A stretch of 64,000 nucleotides of DNA, taken from NCBI GenBank assembly GCA_018524725.1, contig JAEUWP010000421.1:186001-250000 (forward strand), written 5' to 3'. The notes below the pieces were generated by a model. That model was given only the letters and a program-made list of their open reading frames with translations, was not told the DNA's origin and did not search any database. The position numbers and the translations under genes are program-made. Source of the stretch: Podaxis mareebaensis (Eukaryota; Basidiomycota; Agaricomycetes; Agaricales; Agaricaceae). Positions 48,212-59,434 of this stretch are shown in pieces; the first letter of the stretch is position 1, and each line of letters opens with the position of its first letter.

Positions 48212-51194
48212 TGCTCCAGGGAAGATGAGGGGGGGAAGACGCCGTTGCTCCCGACAGCTCAGCTATTTGAAGGGCCAGAAACAAGCCCATTGCATCATAG
48301 GTCCTGCTGTAACCTTCGTACATTCCGGGGGGTCGAATCAGAATAGGTCGTATCAACCCTTCGCCAATCTAACTTGAGGTCAGCACAGTTCTGGGGCTGC
48401 GAAACCACATATGCTTTAGATCTCGCGTATCTGCCATCTGGTCGCTTAGATGTCCAGATTAGACCGTTGTTCAGGGGTGACGCAACGCTTACCCTGTGCA
48501 GTGTGTACTTGATGAGAATACGGATTATAATATCCTCTCCCGTCGAATTCGCTATGATCGACATATTGACAAAGACGTCAGGGTCTGGGTTTGTGCACGC
48601 TTGTGCCTTATTGAGATTGTCCACGTGTGAACTATGACGCTAGGCGGTCGCCCAACTCAGCGTGCTCGACCGAATCCTCATAACCTGGCAAACACAGATA
48701 CTTTGGGTGAGACAACTTGCAGTATTGAAGCTGGGGGCGATGCAACGTGGAGCTATGTTTGAGCAGGCAGGTTGCTTTCAAGATCCATGCAACGGCATTA
48801 TTCCCATAGGGCTCGTTAAGCGAGTTGATGGTTCCGGTCAGTACGCAGGTGTTAAGCGAAGATGCACTGAAGGTTTCTTGTTATGGCAGGATACTCACTT
48901 TGACATGTATATTGGTCATCGGCAGTAGAACGTGGTAGAGGAATTCGACGTGTTTGTCGGGGCCTCTGCAAGGCGGATCACTCATATTTCTAGTAGTAAC
49001 GATCAACTGCAGGTCGTATCGAATCTCGTATGACGTCGAGGTCATTTTGCTCCAGAACCAAAAACACATGCTCCGTTACTTGTACGCAGAGCTGGGATTT
49101 AAGTCAACACTAAACCGCGATAAGAAGTCTGGTTATCGACTCTGCTTGGACTTCGGACCGACAGAGAAGAAAGGAGTGATCACGATGGACGTCTATATCT
49201 AAAATTACGGTATTTATTGTGCACAATAAACCTTCGACACCCTGTTTATTCACACGAGTGCTTTATGATCAGGATTCAGATTCCTCATGGTCCCTATCAC
49301 GCAGGGTTCATCATGTTGGTGTCCTATAGGATATGACAACATGAATTCATAGATTGATTCGATCGTCAATTTTGGAAAAGTACCGGCCGGTTTCTGCCGT
49401 CTAAGGATCGGTGATAGTCATCCATATGGACGAGTTGTACTTCGTTCCGCTGCTTTGACTCGCCGAGTCCTCCCTTGTCAAGTTTGGCCTTGCTGCTCCC
49501 GGATAGCCAAGATCGAGTTGTTCTGTCTCCTGGTGACGTTTCTTAGGATATGTTAAAGCCCTAGCCAAACATGATCAAATTATATCCGTGTTAGTGATTC
49601 GCAGAATCGTCTTCATGACCCGGCTGGTTTAAGGGTCGAAATTTGCCTCTAGAGTATCATAATGCGGGACTCAACGGTATTATAACATCTCTTCAACTGA
49701 TCAATGTACCTCAAGTTGTCCCTCGAAGTTGAATTGCAATCCATAGTTGTGGGAGATTGAAGATAGCTTATGTAAGCAGGCTCTCGGACACGGTGGGGTT
49801 GGAGACGAGTAACCGTCGGAATGCCATTTCCAGCCAACAAAAACGCCAGGGCCCGATACGCGAGGTAGGTGAGTGCCATAACGAACTTTCGAGATCGTAG
49901 GGCTATTACAACAGGAATGGCGAGCTATTTCCATAGCTGCAAGAATGCCGGTATGGGTGGAGATAATGCTCCAGGGGATGAACGCTGCGCTGCATAACAC
50001 GAAGAAGAGCCTACGATGTTCCGTTGGTTGCGAAAGGCTGGCTATAGAGTATGCCCGCAGTTTACCCCGCCGATCAGGACGGGTATAAAAATTCTTTGAG
50101 AGCAATTTGCTGTAATGCAGGAAAATGACAAGAAGTGCTCAACGACAATTGACATTGAACGAGCAATCTGTATTAGCATAGCCTTGGATTTTCCAAGAAT
50201 TCTGCTCGGCCATTTTTACTCGCTGCAGCCGGTGATATTTTCTGTAAGCACCAAGAAAGAAGTGCTCTGGCACATAAGTGTCGGCTAAGCAAGTTCCGCA
50301 AGGAATATAATTATTGGTCCCCATTATAGTCGTAGCAGGTTCTTCCATCATAAGCCTCCAGTATCCACGACTTGGAAAAGAAAACCACCGTTTCCGGCGG
50401 ACACACTCCACGGTTGAGGTAATCCGTCAACATCGTCTCATCCTCCGAGTTTCAACACTTCCTTGAAGGACGAACACTATGACGATGTCCGGTCTCAAGA
50501 TTGCACGGAGCCGGCCATACAGTATCGTTGCAGATTCTTGAGTCATAGCGCTTAACAGTTTGTTCCGTTGCGTTCTAAGCGACGTTCCATAATTGATAAA
50601 ATGCGTGTAAAGTGCATGGCTCACCTCGTACCTGATAGGCGCCCGCCGTGTCCAAGCGGTGCGCGTCATCCTGCCGATCACGGCGTCATTAACTCGTTGA
50701 AGCAAAACAAACTGCTATATATCTTTCTGGAACCAAGATACTTACAGAAAGTGAAATCTGCATATTTAGCTTTTGTCATGCTGTCGGGGACTGGATCAAA
50801 AACCCCAACACACGAGTCAAAAATGCGATCATAGAACAGGGGCTGGCAACACGCACGCGAGCTCTAATTCTAACGCAATCACCGGAATCACACAGGCCAG
50901 CCCGCAGCGGCGTGGCTTGAAGCCTGTGCGGGTGGGATATTGCGTTCCAGAAGACCCAAAACGCTTCGCAAGGATGCCCTATGACCCAGTGAGAGCCCAG
51001 ATTAAGTCAATCGTAGTGGTGCATGGGGGTGTGTTGCATAGCAGGAGAGATGTTATCTGTGGAGGTATGACGTCGCGTTCAGGGCACAAAGGCTGGCTTA
51101 ATGAATAAATGGGGATTGGAAGACCTTGAAAGTGCGTTCCATTCAAGACCACACCTCCCTCCTTCGCTGCTTTCCTTTTCTAATCATTGTTACC
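48212..51194. other. 3-kb gene-poor stretch with coding-like fragments
   Basis: No gene could be assembled. On the minus strand between 49650 and 50710 some frames look coding-like, for instance ETMLTDYLNRGVCPPETVVF continuing into a W-I-L-E-A-Y-D-G segment (about 50314-50445), and KLLSAMTQESATILYGRL (about 50500-50590). They could be joined only through a poorly supported intron and end at stops. A degraded or unusual gene is possible. On the plus strand 48950-49200 has an open but unassignable frame. Confidence 0.3.
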
Positions 51195-53088
51195 ATGGGC
51201 CGCGCCGACATCGCTCATGAATCTTCTCCTTTTCGTCCATCCACAAGCAAACCCATTCAGATTAACGTGAACGCGTTGTTGGAAGCTGTTACAAGAGTCT
51301 TTCGCGGTGTTGAACCATGGTATCAAGCGAATAGGTGAGTAAGCGTTTCGAAACATGGTTGGCCCATATGGATAATGACAAGCTGATTGGGCTGATTGGC
51401 GACCACTTTTTGTAGTGATGACCGAGACGTGGATATGATTATTCAAGGCGCGCGGATACAAGGCCGACGGTTCAACGATGCTATTAATTTGAGCGTAACC
51501 ACCAGCGAAGATGGTCTGATGCTGCTCGCAGAAAGTGTCTTGTTTACCAGGGCCACAGCTCAAGGAAAACCCATCGAAGAAATGCAACCCGATTTCGGAC
51601 ATTTGGTGAGACTGGCGAATGATGGATACGAGAGGGCGGAGAAGTCTTCAAAAATTCTAACCGAGGTGTCTGGGCGATTTAAAGAAGTGAGCGCAAATGG
51701 TTTGAGCGTAATGACTTACTAAATCGTCAATGATTAGTTGAGCTCTTGCACGGGGCCGCTCGCGTTGAAGGGAATCACTCGTCGGCTTGATCGGAGACGG
51801 CAGGGTTCTTTGACGCCCCAAGGTATCCGGCATGTAGCTCGGACGATGAGCGAGATTATGGTAGGAGGAGTGCTGCCCCTCATCACTATTCCTCCCGAAC
51901 TTGCAGAGCCAATCAAGTCAGAGCTTGGGGTTGGGATTGGTGTACCTACAAGGAGTGAGCAATTCTCTTCAATTTCAACAGCTGGTTTCTCACCTGGACA
52001 CGCAGAAAGAGAAAATAAGAATATACCAGTGAATGAAGCGTTGGATAGGTTGGAGGTTATTGCAAAAAACGTAGCGGAAGTCCAACACCACGTATCCAAG
52101 TTTATCGATTTGTGGAAGGATATCAAGGAAAAGTTGAGTCGGATGCAATCACAAATGAGGGAGGGTGAGGTCGCGGTCGGCGACCAGCTCGGCCTTGAGG
52201 TTGGAAGGGATTGGGCAGATGTTGTTGCTCAATACAAGGCATACCGAGACACAGTAAGTAACCGTATGAAACGTCTGATTATGTCTGATTAGTATTGGTT
52301 GTTTGTTTAAGATGCCTGATATTCGAGAATATTATCAAGTCACCTTTGATGTGGACTGCAAAGAGGTTCGTTCTTGCGCGTTCACAGACAAGCAAGTAAT
52401 GCTGACATAGATGTTGCAGTTCGAGTTCAAGGGGAGATTAGCCAGCCTGCGGGAGCATATGGAAAGGATGAGAAGGGCGGCCCGGCAGATGGAGAGCATA
52501 GCAAAGCTGACTCACAGTGGGAAGAGTCGCGCAGAGTTCCAAAATGCAGTGGACTCGATTCGCAAAGGGCTCAAACAACAATTGTCCGAGCTTATCTTGG
52601 TCCTGGAAGGGGTAGAGAAGAGTCTCAAGCATTCAGGGGCCGTTTCGGATGCTGACCCAGCAACTCGAGAGAAGTTCTGTGAACTCCTCAAACACACCCA
52701 GGGTCGCATGCCATCTGTCACCCAGGGAATCCAAGAACTGAAAAAGATTTTGGCGGAACAGGTGTCGACGAAGCGCCTCGTTCGGGCTCAGGTTTACCAC
52801 GCATATGACCGGTTCTCGTCGGGCGGGACAGTCAGAGTCCTCTCACAAGAAGACGCACAGCGCGTGCTTTCGGAATTCGAAGAAGCGGTGTTAGGGGTAT
52901 CAGGGTTCTGCGCGGCGCTGGTGCTCGTTGGAATCCAACTGGACGAGGCGTCTCTTTTGGCCAGCGGAGAGCCCGAGGGTGGCTTAGAGACGATGGAGGA
53001 GATTGTTCAAGACATTATACAAACCCTGAAGCTAGCCAATGGTGCACTCGGCGGGATTTCTTATGAAATATTGTTTTCTCATCAATGA
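51195..53088 (+). CDS. long alpha-helical protein of unknown family (copy 1)
   Basis: Five exons (51195-51334, 51416-51686, 51738-52253, 52312-52365, 52420-53088) give 549 residues. The Met at 51195 starts MGRADIAHESSPF; a conserved part begins VNALLEAVTRVFRGVEPW, shared with the gene at 59435 (VAQATEKVFQVLEPWF). Both then show GR-F--A--LSV-TS-DG-LA-SLVF. A short hydrophobic stretch with Pro (IMVGGVLPLITIPP) lies about residue 170-190, followed by long amphipathic helices with W and Leu heptads (HVSKFIDLWKDIKEKL). No signal peptide or catalytic motif. The layout of helical bundle with a central hydrophobic patch recalls ClyA/HBL-type pore formers, but this is inference only; a structural or signalling helical protein is equally possible. 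Confidence 0.7.
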
Positions 53089-53440
53089 TGCACAACTATC
53101 TGTCCTGTATTAAGTACATTAGCTGTTGGTTAGCGCGAACGAGGCGATAAATTACCTTGAACTGCTTTGATGTTGGACCATGGTAATAGTCACAGGATAA
53201 GTAATAAGTGACAGGCTTTTGTTTGTTCTGTATTTTGCTCTCTTATTCATGTTGGATGGCCGCCTTCTGAACAAACTCACAGGTGTCCACGGCACCCACC
53301 ACGCCAGTGACCACGACAATAACATTATAACCCCTCAACAACCCTCGCACGCCACTGCCACTGACACCACCCGTGCCCAGGCGGCTCGACCTAGAACGAA
53401 TACTACTAGAGGATCCTCGGCGAAGGCCACGTCGCAGAAA
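53089..53440. other. intergenic, upstream of the GDA1-type gene
   Basis: No separate gene; the reading frame of the downstream protein is open from 53219, so a longer N-terminus cannot be excluded. Confidence 0.5.
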
Positions 53441-55198
53441 ATGGCAGGCACCAGTGCCTATGACCGTTTGGAGGGCGGCCTTGGACCACAGAGGGGTCCA
53501 GTTGGCCGGCGCAATTGGAAGAAGTACGCTATAATTGCTAGTTTGGTACTAGGAGTTTTGTGGTTTGCTGCTCCGCGCAGCGAAACCTACCCTTGGAACA
53601 AGAATAAAGGTACGCTTATTGTCGTATCTTAGGCTCTCTAGGTTGCTGAGAACATGAAGATCTACCGTCCTATACTTACGATGACGACATTGAGAATGTC
53701 CCAACGACGACTGGTCACAGTAACACCGACAATAAGCCCTCCAACCGCCCTGTCCATCCTACATCGTGGGAGGCCGACCCAGACCCATCGAAAACTACAC
53801 ATTGCACTCGCCCACACTCGCCGGATGCCCGTCTTGTACAGTACGCCCTCATGATCGACGCCGGTTCGACCGGCTCCCGAATTCACGTCTACAAATTCAA
53901 CAATTGTGGCTCATCGCCCGGTTATGAATACGAAGTCTTTAAGATGACTCAGCCAGGCCTCTCTTCGTACGCAGGCAAACCGGAAGAGGCAGCGAAGAGT
54001 TTGGACGTCCTCCTCAATGAGGCTATGCGTGTTGTACCGGAGAGTCTGAGGAAGTGCACGCCAGTGGCCGTCAAAGCGACGGCCGGTCTTCGCCTTCTTC
54101 CCGGCTCACAAAGCAACGACATTCTTCGGGCGGTAGAAAATCGTCTGCGGGACCAATATCCCTTCCAACTCCCAGAGAAAGATGCAGTTGTAGTTATGGA
54201 TGGAAAGGATGAAGGCGTCTACGCTTGGATCACTGCTAACTATCTCCTCAACACCATCCGTGCAGACACACCACCCAACACGCCAACATACGCCGTCCTC
54301 GACCTCGGAGGCGCCTCAACACAGATCGTATTCGAGCCCGTATTCACTTCTGATGGGCGCTTGGAGGAAGGCGAACACAAGTATGATCTCACCTTTGGCG
54401 GGCGAAAACACACCTTATATCAACACTCATACCTCGGTTATGGACTCATGAGAGCTCGAAAACACGTACATCGCCTTGTCGACTTCATGGCCTCCATCCG
54501 GACCACATCTTCTCAAAAGGAATCCGAAAACCGCTTCGTCGGCAACCCTTGTCTTGCCAAGGGTACTCGGAGGGTTGTCGAGATTGAGGATGAGAGAACT
54601 GGTGCCAAACGCAATGTCACCATGGATGGTGATGATATTGGCTCTCTTGAGGCTTGTGACCGGATCATACAGCTTGTTCTCGCCAAGGATGCGTAAGTGT
54701 TTCTCATTAGTGACCATGTAAGCGCCCATACTAACGGCCGCTTCCTATAGTATCTGCGAACTTAAACCATGTTCGTTCAACGGCGTGTATCAACCCTCCC
54801 TCCTTGACACTTTCCCCTCTGGCAAAGTCCTCCTTCTCTCCTACTTCTACGACCGTGCCTTCCCCCTCCTCTCCCCCTCCCAGAAATCCAGATCCAAATC
54901 CCCTTCAGAACCAACGTTCGACATAGCAACTATTGCTCAGACTGCAGACCTCGTATGTCGTGGCCGCACGGAATGGGTTAAACACTGGGGCTCTGATAAA
55001 GAGTTGATGGAGGAGTTGGAAGGACGACCAGAGTGGTGTCTTGACCTGACGTTTATGCATGCATTGCTGAGGTTGGGTTATGAGTTTGAGGATGATCGGG
55101 AGGTGATGATCGGGAAGAAGATTGAAGGGACGGAGTTGGGGTGGTGTCTTGGTGCTACAATTACGATGGTTGGAGGAGAGCTGACGTGTCGGGCGTAG
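53441..55198 (+). CDS. GDA1/CD39-family nucleoside diphosphatase (Golgi guanosine diphosphatase-like)
   Basis: It hydrolyses GDP/UDP released by Golgi glycosyltransferases so that nucleotide-sugar exchange can go on. The start at 53441 (MAGTSAYDRLEGGLG) precedes a single N-terminal membrane anchor (YAIIASLVLGVLWFAA), giving type II topology with a lumenal catalytic domain. All apyrase conserved regions are visible: MIDAGSTGSRIHVYKF, VKATAGLRLLPG, GKDEGVYAWITANYL with its catalytic Glu, LDLGGASTQIVFEP, and TELGWCLGA near the end. Three introns-exon joins checked are in frame. Length about 530 residues, usual for the family. Confidence 0.93.
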
Positions 55199-56091
55199 AT
55201 TTGAAGTTCAAGAATTTTCGAGAATCTAGAATTTCAAGACCTTCGTTTGGGACCTTTGATAATCTTGTTTATTCATACGGCGTAATACACCTTTCGACCC
55301 ATCCCTTCGCTGACTCCGCTACACCGAGCATTCCTCGGGTGAAGGTATGCGGTCCATGTTTGGTTTGTGTTCATTGCTCATGCTCAAATTGGCTTAGCCC
55401 TCAGGTTCGTGTGTGTTCTGCGTCAAGGAGGGTTGCGTTATCCGATTATATCTCAGCGTCCTCCCATGCCTACAACTTGGACATTGTCCAGGAAGCTACT
55501 CCGCCACTATATGGTGAGAAGCATTACTTGGTGAGGCCTTGCAGAGAAACCACTTGTTTCAGGGAAAGAACTCGCTGTTAGTACAAGGAAGCTGCGGGTC
55601 TTAAGCGACGCCGTAACAACAGTTTGGTGAGCCCTTTACCGATGCCAGAAGATCATCGAACCCTGTGCGACCCCCCAATGACGGGAAGTATTAGCGGACA
55701 TTCTAATGCACGGATATCTTCTCACTCCTGGGGTGGGTATCGTGAGCTGAGAGATAAGTGCTAAAAATAGCGAGCAAATGCCATCTACGAAAGAAAACGT
55801 GCACAGTCGGGCCTCTTGACCTAGACGCATGTGGGGCTAGTGAATGTGACGGAAAGAAGCACAATGCCGTTGGCTGCCTGCGGAAGCTTGGCTGAATCAG
55901 CTCCTCCACTAGGTATGGCTTAGTAATGTGGGTACGGGCTAGCTGTGGATTATCTGGATAATCAGACATCCTACATAGGAGTGTGAGCAAGGGTACTAGC
56001 TAGGAACAAGTATAAATGCGGGAGCATTCCTAGGTGAGAGGCATCGTGCTTCAGCCCGCCTTCCATCTGCTGACTTCATCTGCCCTTGACC
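55199..56091. other. intergenic, no gene seen
   Basis: 3' flank of the GDA1-type gene and promoter of the glutathione transferase. No other feature recognised. Confidence 0.5.
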
Positions 56092-56896
56092 ATGATTACA
56101 TTCTACGACCTCGCTGCGAAGGATTCAATCAAAACTTGGTCTCCAAACCCGTGGAAGACGAGGTAAGCGGATGGCTTTTGCCCCAAGGGTTCTTGTGCTT
56201 AAGCGGAGGCCTGCCATTAGATATGTCCTGAATTACAAAAAGCTTCCATACAAGACCGTACCGCTCGAATACCCCGATCTCGAGGGCGAATTCAAGAAAC
56301 TTGGGATTCCGCCCAGCGGGACAAAAGCAGACGGAAGCCCGCTCTATACGTCTCCTTCCCTCACAGACGACGCGACCGGTGCTAAGATCAGCGACTCGTA
56401 CAAAATTGCTGAATATCTTGACAAGGCGTACCCCAACACACCCAAGGTCATTCCCCCAGGCACCGAGGCGTTGCAGCAAGCCTTCTATGATCAGTTCTGG
56501 CAACTGGTTAGTCCTCTCTGGCCTTTGTACTTGCCTAGGATCCCCTCCGTGATCCTAAACCCACCAAGTGCTGAGTACTTCACGGCCACCCGTTCCGTGG
56601 TTTTCGGCAAACCACTCGCCGATGTAGAACCGAAGGGGGCGGAAAACGCCGAGGGCTGGAAGAAGATCCAAGCGGCGTTTGACACGCTTAATGGTTGGTT
56701 GAGCAAGAGCGGTGGCCCGTACTTTATGGGAGACACGCCCACTTTTGCGGACTTTACTGTTGGTGGTCTGCTCCACGGGTTGAAGATCTGCTTCGGGGAG
56801 AACAGTCAGGAGTGGAAGAACATCGCATCGTGGAACAATGGAAGGTGGAAGGAGTTGGTGGACAGCTTGGACAAGTACGCAAGTGTCGAGAATTAG
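56092..56896 (+). CDS. glutathione transferase, fungal GSTFuA/etherase-like
   Basis: Conjugates glutathione to electrophiles or acts as a ligandin for aromatic compounds; this subclass expanded in wood-decay basidiomycetes. Exon 1 (MITFYDLAAKDSIKTWSPN...) ends at the TR of PWKTR; after a 60-nt or so intron RYVLNYKKLPYKTV continues. The thioredoxin-like domain has PSLTD and SYKIAEYLD; the helical C-domain has YFMGDTPTFADFTVGGLLHG and ends KYASVEN. About 250 residues, complete. SPNPWKTR is where these enzymes bind the glutathione sulphur. Its 3' half is duplicated as a remnant at 57770-57985. Confidence 0.88.
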
Positions 56897-57689
56897 GTGA
56901 GCAAACTCCGAAATTCTAGATCACTAGCTTGTGATTTACGCATTATCTTCAGGTTCCGAATGTGCGCCAACCTCAACCAAGGACGAAGAGAAAGGGTGCA
57001 TCCAAGGGAAGAGCATTGAGATGCTGTATTACATGCAATGGTTGTACACCATGAAAATCGAATACAATGTTAAATTCAAACGTTTGATAGTGAGTCTGGA
57101 CACATCTTTCGTTGTTCCTATATGATCAATTGTACCTTTGATAACTACCGGACCCACGCCAAGCCCTTCACTCTGCAGCACAATGTTTCTGACAGTTAGC
57201 GATACGAGGTTGCGAACCAATGATATCGCACCAGGATGGCGGGTCCCAACGGTAAGGTCTAAGGTGGTCTGGGGTAGCGGCGTTCAAGGATCAAATCAAT
57301 ATGGAATCAATTCGACAGGCAAGCGCCGTCCTGCGGTCCAACGAGGTGGCAACATTGCTTACTCGTGCATCTACCCTAGATAGCGCAGATCAGGGAAAAA
57401 TCTCTGGCGAATGAATCTGCTGGCGCTGGCAGCAACGGACCGATCCGAAGGAATTGTTACTTGACGACGCCCGTTCGAGAGTAGATCCGGGAAGTCTGAC
57501 TCGGGAAAATTGGCCTCTCGGAGTGGGTCACGACCTCGTATGTGACGGCCCCAATGATATTTTATACACCAGCTCCAGTTGATGCACCGTATGGTGGTAC
57601 AAACTACTATAAGAGTCAATCCGTCCCCGTCATAGTGCAACATTCTCCTAACCTGACAGCCCTCAGATTCATAGTCCAAATTACGTCAT
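56897..57689. other. GST downstream region, first copy of a tandem duplication
   Basis: No gene. Blocks here recur in the same order at 57986-59435, for example GAGTCTGGAC-CATCTTTCG (about 57092 and 58173), AATGTTTC-GAC-GTTAG (57182 and 58956), and CAAGCGCC-C-ATCCAACGAGGTG (57320 and 59092). Confidence 0.65.
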
Positions 57690-57780
57690 TTGAAGTCCCC
57701 TCAGATTCTCCCCTCGTTGGCGTGGGCATAGTAGCTCAAGCTATGGAGAAGTCTTCCAAGTGTGGTGAACAAATACGCTT
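57690..57780 (+). pseudogene. truncated 5' end of a helical-protein gene copy
   Basis: This resembles the first coding exon of the gene at 59435: GTAGCTCAAGC..TGGAGAAG..TTCCAAGT corresponds to VAQATEKVFQV there. It lacks the expected start and is cut off after about 90 bases, running directly into glutathione-transferase-like sequence. Dead fragment left by unequal crossing-over. Confidence 0.6.
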
Positions 57781-57985
57781 ATGGTTGGTTTGAGCAAGGG
57801 TGGGACGCGTACTTAGAAACGCCCACTTTTGCGGGCTTCACTGTTGGTGATATGCTACATGGGTTGAAGATTAAGAATCTGCTTCCGAAACAACGAGCAG
57901 TGGAGGACTACAGCATCGTGGAACATTGGAAAGCGGAAGGATATGATAAACAGCTTGGACAAATATGAGAACGTTGAAGATTAGG
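57781..57985 (+). pseudogene. 3' remnant of a glutathione transferase gene
   Basis: It matches the last quarter of the gene at 56092-56896: TPTFAGFTVGDMLHGLKI parallels TPTFADFTVGGLLHGLKI, and the end GAAGATTAGGTGAGC parallels GAGAATTAGGTGAGC. The frame is shifted inside (near the GENSQEW equivalent) and the N-terminal three quarters are missing. Confidence 0.82.
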
Positions 57986-59434
57986 TGAGCGGACCCGGAA
58001 ACCGCGAAATCTTACGCATTATTTCGGGGTTCCGAATCTACATATAAACTTCGATTAGAGATGGGGAAAAGGATGTAGTTGAAGGAAAAGATTAGAATGG
58101 TGTGCTACACCGGTAGTTGCGCCAGTTATGGAAGTCGGATGCAGTTATATGAAGGGTGAATGTTTCGATAATGAGTCTGGACGCATCTTTCGCTATTCTT
58201 ATGATCGATTACATCTTGCCAGCTATGGAGACACGTCGCAAGGGGCTATTCGTGGAAGTGCCTTGTGGTAAGCTCATACATGTTTTCCACTTTGCTATAC
58301 TCAGCACGAGCCCTCACGGTTGCTTTCAACTTTCTCCAAATGCGACAGGAGCATGTCTTGAACAGAAAGAGGTCATACTGGGTACGATGTCCTTCATCTC
58401 CAAGGACAAGCCTTTGCCGACCTTCTGTTCCAAGGGAGTATGAGATGATGGTTGTAATAGGGGGTTGAGTGGACATACCGCAGTACTCTGCTCAACCACC
58501 TCGTTGGTGAGATCACCTAACTTCTTCAGTGTAACCTTAATATCGTCGAGGCACTCTTAAAAACACTTGTTACACCCCTATCTATGCCGTCGTGGTGCTT
58601 CGATGCGACTCTGTGAGTCCTGATCCCAGACCTCAAGCCCACGCAGGGTTGAGACTTTATAACTAAGCAACTTTCTGTTTTCCTCACGTTCGAGCCGACT
58701 GTAGGAGCCCGGCAAAGTGAGTATGACCGCCGGGGCTGTGTGACATATAATTGATGAGCATGGCTAATCAGTGACGCTATCTGGCGTCTACAACCCTCGA
58801 GATCCTCCTCAACTCGAGATCTTGGAACCCGCAGGATGGATCTCTCGCAAAGTAATCGGCGGATCACTTACCTGCTCAACAGCGCACCAGATACTAGCAA
58901 AAGATGTTTACGCCAAATTTACAAATTCTCCTAATCGCCGTCGAAGCGCAGTATAATGTTTCCGACGTTAACTCAAGCGTTAGTGATACGGGGCGCCAAA
59001 CAAATGACATCTTACCTGGAATGCGAGTCCCAGCGAATTGGTCCTAATGCCGCTTTGGTAACAATGGCAAGGATGGATTCAATTCGCAGACAAGCGCCTG
59101 CCCGCGATCCAACGAGGTGACAACACTACCTACTCGTGTATCTGCCTAAAGTAACACAGATCAAGAAGAAACACCCAGCCAGGAAGGTGTCAGCGCTTGT
59201 AGTGCTGTGAAGACTCGAAGATCGTGTTATTTGAAAGGCCACAGCGCCTGTTTGAGCTAAGTTTGGGAACTGACTCCGACAGCTATCTTCCTGAAGGGTA
59301 GTTGCGATGCATGATGGCTCCAGGGATGCTTCATAGACTAGCTTCAGACGATGCACAGTGGGGGCTATAAACTACCTGGCTATGGATCGTCATGTAGAAG
59401 CTAGATCCTTCCCCATCACAACTCAGCATCAGTC
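57986..59434. other. second copy of the duplicated spacer
   Basis: It carries diverged repeats of blocks from 56897-57690 and leads into the intact helical gene. No gene of its own is recognised. Confidence 0.55.

Noticed and set aside
50636..50690. tRNA-like string (GTGTCCAAGCGGT)
   Set aside because: Only an A-box-like piece; no acceptor stem, anticodon arm or B box can be folded around it.
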